From NCBI RefSeq assembly GCF_024330105.1, contig NZ_JANDHW010000003.1, forward strand, positions 268,361 through 332,360: a stretch of 64,000 nt of DNA, given 5' to 3'. Origin of the DNA: Coprobacter tertius (GTDB lineage Bacteria; Bacteroidota; Bacteroidia; Bacteroidales; Coprobacteraceae). The notes beneath the pieces are model-generated. The model saw nothing but the letters and a program-made list of their open reading frames with translations. It was not told where the DNA came from and made no database searches. The translations under genes were made by a program, and so were the position numbers. Below are positions 18,203 through 27,258 of the stretch, one piece after another. Every line of letters begins with the position of its first letter. Position 1 is the stretch's first letter.

Positions 18203-19027
18203 TTATTTTCCGAAATAACGCTTTTGAAGCGAGCGAAATTCATCGCCTTTTTTGATTTCTTTGAGCCAAACATTAAGACTATCCAGTAGTACCGGCGAAT
18301 TTTTACGTAAAGCCCACGATTGAAATTGGGTAAAACTTATATCGGTCCCATAATCGATTTCGGAATATTCTTTCGCCATTTTCCGGGCGATCGTTTCGTC
18401 GCACACCACATAATCGATGTCTCCTTTTGCGACCATAATTACCAGTTGTTCGGCACCATAGACGGGTTCTTCTTTTATGTATATAGTATCTCCGATCTCA
18501 TGAGACAAATTTTCGATACGTAGTCGGGTAGGAGTGTCTCTGACGATATACAATTCTTTTTTCCCTAAATTCAATTGATTGCGTATCGGTTTTTTCCCGT
18601 TGTTATATTCCGCTTTCCGCTGTACGAGTACTTGTTTGTTTAGTTGTATGGTTTCAGCGAAATTATAATTTTGTTTATTTTCGGTGGTAATAGGTATGGG
18701 ACGTCCTACAATATCGTAACGGTTTTCGTTAAGCCCTTCGAGGCTTTTGCTCAAACTTACTTCCGGATATACTTCTACTACCAGTCCGCTTCTTTTGCTG
18801 ATGAGGTGAGCGAGTTCATAATCGAATCCGATGACCGTATCGCCCGAAACCCGGTAGCTTAATGGGGTATAGTCGGTTACGATTCTCAAGGTATCGCTTT
18901 TTGCAATTTGTTCGTAATCTCGTATGGGCAAATGAACTGGCCTTGAGCATTTTTTTATCATGACCATAACCGAGATTGAAAGAACGAGTAATATTACGTA
19001 TAATATAAGTCTGTTGCGATTTTTCAT
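18203..19027 (-). CDS. membrane-anchored SBP_3 (amino-acid-binding) domain protein
   Basis: A 274-aa protein with one N-terminal membrane anchor (residues 7-24; a Cys at 27 could be an alternative lipid site but the lipobox is poor). The rest is a two-lobed solute-binding domain of family 3 ('LRIVTDYTPLSYRV', 'GFDYELAHLISKRSGL', 'YDIVGRPIPIT', 'DIDYVVCDETIARKMA'). No ABC permease or ATPase lies nearby. It resembles the ligand-binding half of MltF without the lytic transglycosylase part. It is 18 bases downstream of the Porin_10 gene and probably cotranscribed with it. The ligand is unknown. Confidence 0.85.
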   Translation of the reverse strand: MKNRNRLILYVILLVLSISVMVMIKKCSRPVHLPIRDYEQIAKSDTLRIVTDYTPLSYRVSGDTVIGFDYELAHLISKRSGLVVEVYPEVSLSKSLEGLNENRYDIVGRPIPITTENKQNYNFAETIQLNKQVLVQRKAEYNNGKKPIRNQLNLGKKELYIVRDTPTRLRIENLSHEIGDTIYIKEEPVYGAEQLVIMVAKGDIDYVVCDETIARKMAKEYSEIDYGTDISFTQFQSWALRKNSPVLLDSLNVWLKEIKKGDEFRSLQKRYFGK

Positions 19028-19045
19028 AGGAAAGCCATTAATAAA

Positions 19046-21028
19046 TTAATTAACAAAATCGATGGATATTCCGATCTGTAACATCGAAGGCGGAATGGGG
19101 TAATGAGGAATCGTAAAATAATTATTATTGCCTAAAATTCCCTGATTGGCATGGGAATACATGACGAAGAAACGCGTTTGTTTCAGTTTCATGTTGGCAT
19201 AGGCGTTCATGATCGGATAATTCCCTATTTTGGTTTCATTTTGGGTGTGAAACGCAAGTATTCCCGGTTGATAGGCTTCACTGTAATATTGGGTGAAGTA
19301 GCGACAGTCTACCCCCAGTTGTACATGTAATACTTTAGCTATTTTAAAAATAAAATAGAGATTACTGCTGAAACTGAACTCGGGTAAAGGTATAACCGAA
19401 GGTTTACTCGTTTTTTGATATACGAGATGATTATCGAAATGCAAAGGGCCGGCTTTAAAATTTTGTTCGAGGGAAGCACTGAAGATCTGCATAATAGAAT
19501 TTTCTTGCAGAGGAAGAGCCTCAGGTCCGAAATAAACATAATTTTGTATGTTTTCTACACCCACATTCAGTCTGGTACGCCAACGTGGGATGCTGAATTC
19601 TCCTCCTATGCGAAAACGTCGTATTTTACCGAAGTCATTGTTCCAGATAAAGTGATTCGAGGTATAATGTTTATAATAGAATGCGGGTTCGGTGTTTTTA
19701 AAAAATCCGTATGCTTTTAACTGAACCGTGTCTTTAAAAATAGGAAATCGAGTCTGAATTTCTCCTTTGATATCGAGTGATCCCGCTTCCGGGCCGGTAA
19801 TTCCCAATTTCCCATCGGCATTGTAAGTCAGTATTTTACCTTTTCTTTTCGATACTTGTGCACCTACCCACAACAGGTTTTCGGTATAGTTATGACTGGC
19901 GAGAGAAGAATGGAATGAAGCTCCGTTAAGATCGAGTACTGGTATCGAAGGTTGTGCGATATAGTCGGGAGAAACCGGATCTGACATTAATTTAAAATGT
20001 CTTACTTCATAAGTCAAATAAGCAGCAAGACCCATTTTTGCATATTTATTGAATCCCTCCAGCAACGAAACACCCAGTGTATTCCGTAACGACCAATAGG
20101 AAGTAGAGTCGTTGGTGCCGTTTTTGCTGATATAGGTATTTTTAAAATATTTCTGGTCTTCCTCGGCATTATTATTTACAAATCGACGCATATTATCGTT
20201 ATATTCGATCGTATGTATAAAGCTCGTAACGGGGACGAATACCTCTGTTTCTGTGGTATCTTTTACTTCGGTTCTGTAAAATCCCAGTTTATATCGTTGT
20301 GTTGCGTAATAGTTTTTCCCTTTTACCCGGTTGTATGCGTCGTTTAAATTTATTTGCACACTATGAGAGTCGAGATTTCCTAAAGTGGTTATGTAATCGT
20401 CGGGATGGGTTATTTGTCGATCGTCGATCACTCCTCCGTTTTCTTGAATTACAAAATTATAGGTGTTGAATAAAACTTGCAAATCGTAACGGTCGGTAAT
20501 ATAACTTCCGAACAGTTGCCAGTCGAAATCTTTTGTCGCATTATGTTCATAATGCCCTCTCGAGAGTAAATAATCTATTCTGCCGCCCAGCTCGAGTTTT
20601 TTATTTATATTTCCAGAAAATATGGCACTCAGGTCTTCTTGTTTACTTTGCTTAGATCCGCCCGAAAAATACGATAGTTGTGTGATAGGAATACGGGAAT
20701 TATAAAAAGTCATATTCGAGGGAGTCTTTATCCGGTGATGGAAAGGCTCTTTAAATATGAATTGAGGCATATCCGGCCGGTCGAAAAATATTTTTGATAA
20801 ACCGGGACTGCCGAGATTGCCTAAATAACCGTATGCGACCGAATAGGCGGGAGGCCAGTCGGTATCGTAGAAATTAAGTGTGAGGGTATCCATAGGTACA
20901 CGATAACGATCTCCGAGCGGTTGTGTAATGCGCCAGGCATAAGGATCGGGCCCCTGTTCTTTCTTTTTGGCTGCAACACCAAGAATACAGAGGAGACCTA
21001 TGAGTATAAGAATCCCGTTTCTTTTCAT
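19046..21028 (-). CDS. putative outer-membrane porin (Porin_10 family)
   Basis: A 660-aa protein of the Bacteroidota 'putative porin' family. It has a signal peptide (to about residue 20), then the family N-terminal block ('DPYAWRITQPLGDRY', 'DTDWPPAYSVAYGYLGNLGSPG', 'IPITQLSYFSGGSKQSKQEDL'). After this come many alternating hydrophobic strands rich in Tyr, Phe and Asn, ending in 'PPSMLQIGISIDFVN', where the terminal Phe-Val-Asn resembles a beta-barrel end. It sits in the outer membrane and its substrate is unknown. It is the first gene of a two-gene unit with the SBP_3 protein. Confidence 0.9.
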   Translation of the reverse strand: MKRNGILILIGLLCILGVAAKKKEQGPDPYAWRITQPLGDRYRVPMDTLTLNFYDTDWPPAYSVAYGYLGNLGSPGLSKIFFDRPDMPQFIFKEPFHHRIKTPSNMTFYNSRIPITQLSYFSGGSKQSKQEDLSAIFSGNINKKLELGGRIDYLLSRGHYEHNATKDFDWQLFGSYITDRYDLQVLFNTYNFVIQENGGVIDDRQITHPDDYITTLGNLDSHSVQINLNDAYNRVKGKNYYATQRYKLGFYRTEVKDTTETEVFVPVTSFIHTIEYNDNMRRFVNNNAEEDQKYFKNTYISKNGTNDSTSYWSLRNTLGVSLLEGFNKYAKMGLAAYLTYEVRHFKLMSDPVSPDYIAQPSIPVLDLNGASFHSSLASHNYTENLLWVGAQVSKRKGKILTYNADGKLGITGPEAGSLDIKGEIQTRFPIFKDTVQLKAYGFFKNTEPAFYYKHYTSNHFIWNNDFGKIRRFRIGGEFSIPRWRTRLNVGVENIQNYVYFGPEALPLQENSIMQIFSASLEQNFKAGPLHFDNHLVYQKTSKPSVIPLPEFSFSSNLYFIFKIAKVLHVQLGVDCRYFTQYYSEAYQPGILAFHTQNETKIGNYPIMNAYANMKLKQTRFFVMYSHANQGILGNNNYFTIPHYPIPPSMLQIGISIDFVN

Positions 21029-21252
21029 ACGGCTGCAAAGATAAAACTAAAAAATAAATATCTCATAATCCTGTTTTCTTTATTTCTATAAAACAACTTA
21101 GCCTAAAATAAAAGGCGTTAAAGAGTGGGAAATATTCGATGAATCCCCATAATGTCTTAACATATTTTATCGTGTGTAAATAATCAAAATACTTCGTGAC
21201 ATTGTTATACTCGTGGAATTTATAAATTATACTTTACTTAAAAAACATTATT

Positions 21253-21849
21253 ATGGAAGTAACGACATTTAATTTTTGGGGAAAAACAAAATATTGGTGG
21301 GTAATGATGATCATAGGGATTCTTCTTGTTCCCTGCGGTATATGGTTACTCTTTCAACCGGTGGTCGGTTATGCGGTCATTTCTATGTTATTCGGTTGGG
21401 GACTTATTCTTACCGGTGTTGTACAATTGACAGTTGCGGGAAATGTAACAAAACGTTCTCATGGGTGGGGCTGGTGGCTGGCCGGAGGAATACTTGATAT
21501 TTTTATCGGTTTTCTTCTGATTGGAAATCTTGCGCTCAGCGAGGTGACGTTACCTTATTTCTTCGCTTTTGTATTCCTTTTTAAAGGGATCAGCAATATT
21601 GTATCGTCATTTACCATGACCTCTAATTACAAGTTTTGGTGGGTGTATCTGCTCAACGGTATTTTATTACTCGTGATCTCGTTTTTATTCTTTCTTTCGC
21701 CATTCGGAGCTACCTATACGATATTATTTTTATGTGCCTTTGTATTTATATATTGGGGGATATCGCTTATCGTGTTTGCATACGATCTGAAGCCCTCTAA
21801 AGATATGCCCTCGAATACCGACGAACAGAAACCGATTAGTCAATTGTAA
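21253..21849 (+). CDS. HdeD/DUF308 family membrane protein
   Basis: A 198-aa protein with six predicted transmembrane segments arranged as hairpins of about 20 residues each, the HdeD layout. 'WGLILTGVVQL' and 'FVFIYWGISLIVFAYDL' are typical repeated elements. In enterobacteria HdeD contributes to acid resistance; the role here is unknown. It has a short hydrophilic C-terminal tail. It stands alone and ends in a hairpin terminator. Confidence 0.88.
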   Translation: MEVTTFNFWGKTKYWWVMMIIGILLVPCGIWLLFQPVVGYAVISMLFGWGLILTGVVQLTVAGNVTKRSHGWGWWLAGGILDIFIGFLLIGNLALSEVTLPYFFAFVFLFKGISNIVSSFTMTSNYKFWWVYLLNGILLLVISFLFFLSPFGATYTILFLCAFVFIYWGISLIVFAYDLKPSKDMPSNTDEQKPISQL

Positions 21850-21883
21850 TTTGGTATATTTCTTATTTTCTTTAAATTAAATG

Positions 21884-21911
21884 AAGGCATCTTTTTTATG
21901 GGATGCCTTTA
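21884..21911 (+). terminator. intrinsic terminator
   Basis: The stem AAGGCATC / GATGCCTT lies about 35 bases after the HdeD-like gene, with a T-rich loop and tail. Confidence 0.65.
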
Positions 21912-21980
21912 TTGCTTTATAGTTAAAAACTCTTGCAAAACAATGTCATATACACAGATTTGTGGTATATTTGTATAAAT

Positions 21981-22109
21981 ATGGCAGATGATGTGCAGCG
22001 AACCGTACGTATTGATACGTCTTATTTTTTAAATGAGATACGGTACGCTAAAAAAATAAAACAGAGTGCCGGTATTTTAAACTCTCAATTGAGTTTGAAG
22101 TCTAAGTAA
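21981..22109 (+). CDS. possible small protein (42 aa) or leader
   Basis: An ATG at 21981 opens a frame of 42 codons with a protein-like sequence: amphipathic 'RTVRIDTSYFLNEIRYAKKIK', then a polar tail. A -7-like box TATATTTG ends at about 21973, which would place the transcript start almost at the ATG, so translation may be leaderless or the frame may simply be 5'UTR of the next gene (ATG 22143). There is no family I recognise. Confidence 0.3.
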   Translation: MADDVQRTVRIDTSYFLNEIRYAKKIKQSAGILNSQLSLKSK

Positions 22110-22142
22110 TAAAATAAATAAATATATCGGGAGGACACGATT

Positions 22143-23381
22143 ATGAGAAAAGCAAGATTATCCTCTTTATTGGTTTTTATCGGACTGGGTACGGTTGCTT
22201 TGGGGCAACGTTATATCGAAGAAGACGATTTGTATTACCAGCCGGGTGAAAAAAATCCGATTGTAGAGCAAAAGAAAAAAGAGAAGGCAGAAGAGGCCAG
22301 AACTCAGCGTACGATTATCATAGAACCTGCTCGGTCGAATACTGCCGATCGGGACATCGATGAATATAACCGGCGTTATACGGGAGGTAATGATTCTTTG
22401 TATAACGATCAGAGAGAAGATGAAGCGGTTGTAGACACCCGAGAGCAAGCGAATAATAATGACGACGGTTATTATCTGAACGGATTCAATGGTTCGCAAT
22501 CGGATTATGAATATGCCGAAAGAATAAGACGTTTTCACGATCCCAAATTCACAATTCATTTAAGTGACCCGGCTTATACCGACATTTATTTTATGAATCC
22601 GGGTGACTGGAATATATATATCGATAACAATTCGTATGCCTACGTAACACCTACCTGGACTAATCCCTGGTATTGGAATTATACTTGGGCTCCTTATTCA
22701 TATACCAGCCTCTCCTGGCGGTGGGGCAATTGGGGGTTCGGCTTCGGTTGGAATACACCCTGGTATGATCCGTGGTATGGTCCCGGTTGGGGCTGGGGCG
22801 GTGGTTGGTATCCCAGTTATGGTTGGGGTGGCAGTTGCTGGTATCCCAATTACGGTTGGGGAGGTCATTGGCATCACGGATGGGAATCTCCATATCGCTA
22901 TTCCTCGATGGGTCGATATGCCGGAGGCCGGAGTAATTCTTATACCGGTCGTACAGGCAACGGGTATTATAATAACGGCCGGTCTTCTGTAAACCGGGGT
23001 CGTACCAGTGCTGTAAATCCGGGCCGTACTGGAGTTTCGAACGGAAGAACTGATTATAATTCGGGACGCACAGGTGTTACCACAGGACGAGATTCGTACA
23101 TTCCCAATCGCGGACGTACCAGTGTTGCTACTCCTGGCCGTGGAAACAATAACAATTCGTATAACAGCGGTACCAGTCGTCCTTCTACCAATTACAATTC
23201 CGGCTCTTCAACCAACCGGGGACGTTCTTCATATACTCCTTCCGATAATCGGGGACGTAGTTCGAATAACAGTTCGTATAATAGTGGCCGTAGCAGTTAT
23301 TCTCCGGCTCCGGCAACCGGCGGTGGCGGTCGTAGTTCGGGTGGCGGCGGAAGAAGTTCCGGCGGCGGCCGTGGTAGATAA
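22143..23381 (+). CDS. exported low-complexity protein (W/G/Y core, R-G-S/T repeats)
   Basis: A 412-aa protein with a signal peptide (to about residue 21) and an unusually strong Shine-Dalgarno-like GGGAGG about 10 bases before the ATG. After an acidic, Arg-rich region (30-125) comes a small conserved-looking segment with 'DPAYTDIYFMNPGDWNIYID'. The next block (about 175-255) is extremely rich in Trp, Gly, Tyr and Pro. The C-terminal 150 residues consist of degenerate GRT/GRSS/NRGR repeats with Asn, Ser and Tyr, ending in poly-Gly. It is likely a surface or periplasmic structural protein, and I cannot assign a function. The FadL-like gene follows after 54 bases and may be cotranscribed. Confidence 0.85.
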   Translation: MRKARLSSLLVFIGLGTVALGQRYIEEDDLYYQPGEKNPIVEQKKKEKAEEARTQRTIIIEPARSNTADRDIDEYNRRYTGGNDSLYNDQREDEAVVDTREQANNNDDGYYLNGFNGSQSDYEYAERIRRFHDPKFTIHLSDPAYTDIYFMNPGDWNIYIDNNSYAYVTPTWTNPWYWNYTWAPYSYTSLSWRWGNWGFGFGWNTPWYDPWYGPGWGWGGGWYPSYGWGGSCWYPNYGWGGHWHHGWESPYRYSSMGRYAGGRSNSYTGRTGNGYYNNGRSSVNRGRTSAVNPGRTGVSNGRTDYNSGRTGVTTGRDSYIPNRGRTSVATPGRGNNNNSYNSGTSRPSTNYNSGSSTNRGRSSYTPSDNRGRSSNNSSYNSGRSSYSPAPATGGGGRSSGGGGRSSGGGRGR

Positions 23382-23435
23382 TTTGTGATAAATTGTATAT
23401 AATAACGATTGGTAAAACCGGATAATTGAATTAAA

Positions 23436-25076
23436 ATGAAAAAAATATTGATTATAGTCGCCGCTTTATGCGGTACCATAGGTTTACATGCGCAGGGAGA
23501 GACCGATGCGTTGAAATTTTCTCAAACAGATCTGAACGGTTCAGCTCGGTTTATGAGTATGGCCGGGGCTTTCGGGGCTTTGGGCGGTGATATTTCGTCA
23601 TTAACCCAAAATCCGGCCGGTATCGGTGTTTACCGTAGTTCCGAAATCGTTACGACGTTCGGTTTTGCTAATCTGTCGAATAGTGTTTCAGCTTCGGGAG
23701 GTACGGTAAAAGATAATCAATTCAGAGGACTTTTTAATAATATCGGTGCCATAGGTACCATTAATACCGGTAATTCAACCGGGCTGGTCAGCTATAATGT
23801 CGGTTTTTCGTTCAACCGCCAAAAATCATTTAACCGGGAATATCGGGCCCATTATAACGATTTGAATACTTCCATTACAAATTATGTGGCTAATCGTACC
23901 AACGGGATTTCATTGTTCGATCTGACTTATATTCCCGATGGCCCCAACCAGCAAGATCCTTATAACTATCTTCCCTGGCTACCTGTTTTAGGATATGAAG
24001 GAAATTTTATCAGTCCCGTAGAAAATCTGGATGGTAATACTAATTATTTCGGTTTGTTCGATCGGGGTCACACTACCGGTTACGGAGATCTTTTTGTGAA
24101 AGAAAAAGGGAGACTCGATGAATATTCGATTAATTTAGGTGCGAATGTTTCAGATAGATTTTATCTGGGAATGGCTGTCGGTATTTATGATCTCAGCTAC
24201 GATTTGCGCACGGGTTATTCCGAGTCGCTTACAAATCCCGTATATAATGACAATAGCGGAAATAATGTGGTACAACAAAACGGGAATATCGGGCTGCGTA
24301 ATGTTCTCACGACTACGGGGTCGGGAGTGAATTTTAAGATGGGGGCGATTTTTCGTCCTACCAATTTCCTGCGCTTGGGATTTGCTTTCCATACGCCGAC
24401 TTTCTTTTCGATGAGGGATGAATATTACGCTTCTACCGAGAATACCGCTGTTTTATATAAGGATGGTGACGGAGTGCTTAATCCTATATACCGTAATACC
24501 CCGGATGATAAAATATATTATACGAGTTATAAACTGAAAACGCCTTGGCGACTCATTGCCAGTGCCGCGTTTGTTATCGGTAAAAAGGGGATTCTTAGTG
24601 CCGATTACGAATATGCGGGATACAATAAAATGAGTTTTTCTAATGATGACGACTATTACAATTCCCAGGATATGTATTCTCAAACGAATGATTATATCAA
24701 GCAGGATCTTAAAGCCGGTCATACCTTGCGTATAGGTGGTGAATATCGGGTGACCCCTCAACTGAGTCTGAGAGCCGGATTTTCTCGTCAGTGGACACCC
24801 ATAAAAACTGAAGTCCTCGATCAGAATATCGAGATTGTGACGGCCGGAACGGCTACACAGTATACCCTCGACAGAGGTACCAATTATTATACCTGTGGTG
24901 CGGGTTATCGTTTCGGACAGGTTTTTGTCGATCTGGCATACGTACATAAATACAGGAGTGAAGACGTATTGGCTTTTTCTCCCACTTTTGTCGATAATTT
25001 GCAATATCGTCCCGAAGTCGCGAAGCTTTCCGGACATACCAATAGTTTGGTCGTTACTTTGGGATATAAGTTCTGA
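23436..25076 (+). CDS. FadL/OMPP1-like outer-membrane transport protein
   Basis: A 546-aa protein with a signal peptide ('LCGTIGLHAQ', cleavage near 20). The FadL-family N-terminus follows: 'GSARFMSMAGAFGALGGDISSLTQNPAGIGVYRSSE', in which the 'NPAGI' motif is diagnostic. About 14 beta-strands follow, and the protein ends in a strand ending 'TLGYKF' with the C-terminal Phe of outer-membrane barrels. FadL-type proteins carry hydrophobic compounds across the outer membrane; the Bacteroidota branch has unknown substrates. It is downstream of the low-complexity exported protein and closed by a perfect hairpin. Confidence 0.92.
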   Translation: MKKILIIVAALCGTIGLHAQGETDALKFSQTDLNGSARFMSMAGAFGALGGDISSLTQNPAGIGVYRSSEIVTTFGFANLSNSVSASGGTVKDNQFRGLFNNIGAIGTINTGNSTGLVSYNVGFSFNRQKSFNREYRAHYNDLNTSITNYVANRTNGISLFDLTYIPDGPNQQDPYNYLPWLPVLGYEGNFISPVENLDGNTNYFGLFDRGHTTGYGDLFVKEKGRLDEYSINLGANVSDRFYLGMAVGIYDLSYDLRTGYSESLTNPVYNDNSGNNVVQQNGNIGLRNVLTTTGSGVNFKMGAIFRPTNFLRLGFAFHTPTFFSMRDEYYASTENTAVLYKDGDGVLNPIYRNTPDDKIYYTSYKLKTPWRLIASAAFVIGKKGILSADYEYAGYNKMSFSNDDDYYNSQDMYSQTNDYIKQDLKAGHTLRIGGEYRVTPQLSLRAGFSRQWTPIKTEVLDQNIEIVTAGTATQYTLDRGTNYYTCGAGYRFGQVFVDLAYVHKYRSEDVLAFSPTFVDNLQYRPEVAKLSGHTNSLVVTLGYKF

Positions 25077-25094
25077 CCTGACATTTTTATAAAA

Positions 25095-25140
25095 ACATAT
25101 AGCCGGCATTTTCTCTCCAGAGAAAATGCCGGCTATATGT
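25095..25140. terminator. perfect hairpin terminator
   Basis: 22-bp arms (25095-25116 and 25119-25140) with a two-base loop lie 18 bases after the FadL-like gene. A T-run is weak on the plus strand. Confidence 0.75.
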
Positions 25141-25179
25141 TTATTCCGTAAAATTATAACGTAAACATCTTATCTAAGT

Positions 25180-25213
25180 TTTGAAGATAGAATATTAAAA
25201 AATTGTATCTTTG
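25180..25213 (+). promoter_or_regulatory. Bacteroidota promoter of the Pif1-like helicase gene
   Basis: TTTG at 25180-25183 and TATCTTTG at 25206-25213 are separated by 22 bases, one more than usual. The transcript would start near 25219, leaving a 5'UTR of about 25 bases and supporting the TTG start at 25244. Confidence 0.55.
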
Positions 25214-25243
25214 AAAGAGTATTTCTTATAAATATTAAACGGC

Positions 25244-27238
25244 TTGAAAATAGATACCGATAATAAAGAATTTCAGGATGCGTTAACTTTGGTAAAGTTT
25301 ACGTCTCAGTCGGTATTCCTCACCGGAAAGGCAGGTACGGGAAAATCTACGTTTCTGAAATATATTTGTGAAAACACCAAGAAAAAACATATCGTGTTGG
25401 CACCTACGGGAGTTGCCGCGATTAATGCCGGCGGCAGTACGATACATTCTTTCTTTAAAATGCCGTTTCGTCCTATTTTACCCGATGATCCCGATTTAAG
25501 TCTTACCGACAGCCGTATTTTTAATTTTTTGAAATACCGAAAATCGCATCGGAAACTGATTCGGGAAATAGAATTGGTTATTATCGATGAAATTTCTATG
25601 GTAAGGGCCGATATGATCGATTTTATCGACCGTATACTTCGGGTATATTCGGGGAATATGCGTCTTCCGTTCGGAGGAAAACAAATGCTTTTTGTAGGAG
25701 ATGTATATCAATTGGAACCTGTCGTTACCTCCGATGCCAAAGATATTTTGTCGCGGTTTTATCCCAACGCGTTTTTTTTCTCGGCACGGGTGTTCCGGGA
25801 GATCGAACTGGTACCTATCGAACTGAAAAAAGTTTATCGTCAGACCGACAAAGTTTTTGTCGGCTTACTCGACCGGATCAGAAATAATACGGCAGGTACG
25901 CAAGATTTGCAATTGCTCAACAGCCGGTATGTTCCTTCTTATCAACCGGCCGGTGACGAGTTTTCAGTTACTTTGGCAACTCGCAGAGACAGTGTCGATT
26001 ACATCAACGAAAAACATTTGTCCGATCTTCCCGGCGAAGAATTTGTCTTTCGGGGTGAAATAAGAGGTGATTTTCCCGATTCGAGTTTGCCGACGCAAAA
26101 AGATCTTGTATTAAAAGAAAAAGCTCAGGTAATTTTTATAAAGAATGATTACGATCGCCGTTGGGTAAACGGTACGATCGGCATGATTTCTTCGATCGGC
26201 GAAGAGGGCATATACGTATTGCTCGAGAATGGAGAAGAACATTTGGTCGAGAGAGATTTGTGGAGGAATATACGATATACTTATAACGAAGAAAAAAAAT
26301 GTATCGAGGAGGAGGAACTGGGGTCTTTTGTGCAATATCCCATGCGGCTTGCCTGGGCGATTACCGTTCATAAAAGCCAGGGATTGACTTTTAATCGGGT
26401 CGTTATCGATTTTTCCGGTGGTGCTTTTGCGGGAGGCCAGACGTATGTCGCTTTAAGCCGGTGTACTTCATTGGAAGGCATAATCCTGAAAAACCGCATT
26501 TCCCGCAATGATATTTTTATTCGGCCCGAAATAGTATCTTTCAGTAAACAATTCAATAATCGGCAACTGATCGATCAGTCGTTGAAACTGGCGCAGGCCG
26601 ACCGTTTGTATCGTGACGCCTCCAAGAAATTCGATGAAGGGGATTTCGATTCGTTTCTCTCTCTGTTTTTCGAAGCGATACATCACCGGTATGATATCGA
26701 GAAACCCGAGATAAGACGGTTGATCCGGTACAAATTGAGTATAATAAACCGGTTGAAAGAAAAAAATAAGGAACTTGCCGGTCGCCTCAACGACCAGTCG
26801 CAAGCAATGAAAAAATACGCTTATGAATATTACCTGTTGGGTAACGAGTGCGTGACTAAGGCTCATGACCACAGAGCGGCTCTTGCCAATTACGATAAAG
26901 CGTTGTCTATCGATCCGTTTTTGTTAGATGCCTGGGTAAGGAAAGGCATAACGCTTAGCGACGACGGCGACCAGCATGAGGCTATGCGTTGTCTCAATCA
27001 GGCGGTAAAGCTTAGTCCGAGATATTTTAAGGCGTTATATAACCGCGGGCGGGTAAGGTACAAGCTGGGCGATTACGAAGGGGCTATTTCCGATTTTCTT
27101 AAGGCTTCGGCCGAAAAGCCCACGCATGCTACGGTGCACGATCGCCTGGGTGATGCCTATTCTAAATCCGGAGAGATAGAAGAGGCGGCACGTCAGTGGG
27201 CGATTGCCGAATATATCAGAGAACAGAAAAATAAATAA
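25244..27238 (+). CDS. Pif1/RecD-like helicase with C-terminal TPR domain
   Basis: A 664-aa protein starting with TTG at 25244; no ATG lies between the upstream promoter and Walker A, so the start is forced. Walker A is 'GKAGTGKST' (residues 28-36), Walker B 'LVIIDEISMV', and then 'GGKQMLFVGDVYQLEPV'. The RecD-like 2B block 'YPMRLAWAITVHKSQGLTFNRVVID' and 'QTYVALSRCTSLEGI' complete an SF1B helicase of the Pif1 type. From about residue 530 come two to three TPR units ('ALANYDKALSIDPFLLDAWVRKG', 'ALYNRGRVRYKLGDYEGAI'). It probably acts on DNA in the cytoplasm, with the TPRs for a partner. The AsmA gene follows after 20 bases. Confidence 0.9.
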   Translation: MKIDTDNKEFQDALTLVKFTSQSVFLTGKAGTGKSTFLKYICENTKKKHIVLAPTGVAAINAGGSTIHSFFKMPFRPILPDDPDLSLTDSRIFNFLKYRKSHRKLIREIELVIIDEISMVRADMIDFIDRILRVYSGNMRLPFGGKQMLFVGDVYQLEPVVTSDAKDILSRFYPNAFFFSARVFREIELVPIELKKVYRQTDKVFVGLLDRIRNNTAGTQDLQLLNSRYVPSYQPAGDEFSVTLATRRDSVDYINEKHLSDLPGEEFVFRGEIRGDFPDSSLPTQKDLVLKEKAQVIFIKNDYDRRWVNGTIGMISSIGEEGIYVLLENGEEHLVERDLWRNIRYTYNEEKKCIEEEELGSFVQYPMRLAWAITVHKSQGLTFNRVVIDFSGGAFAGGQTYVALSRCTSLEGIILKNRISRNDIFIRPEIVSFSKQFNNRQLIDQSLKLAQADRLYRDASKKFDEGDFDSFLSLFFEAIHHRYDIEKPEIRRLIRYKLSIINRLKEKNKELAGRLNDQSQAMKKYAYEYYLLGNECVTKAHDHRAALANYDKALSIDPFLLDAWVRKGITLSDDGDQHEAMRCLNQAVKLSPRYFKALYNRGRVRYKLGDYEGAISDFLKASAEKPTHATVHDRLGDAYSKSGEIEEAARQWAIAEYIREQKNK

Positions 27239-27258
27239 TCCGATAAATCGATGAAGTT

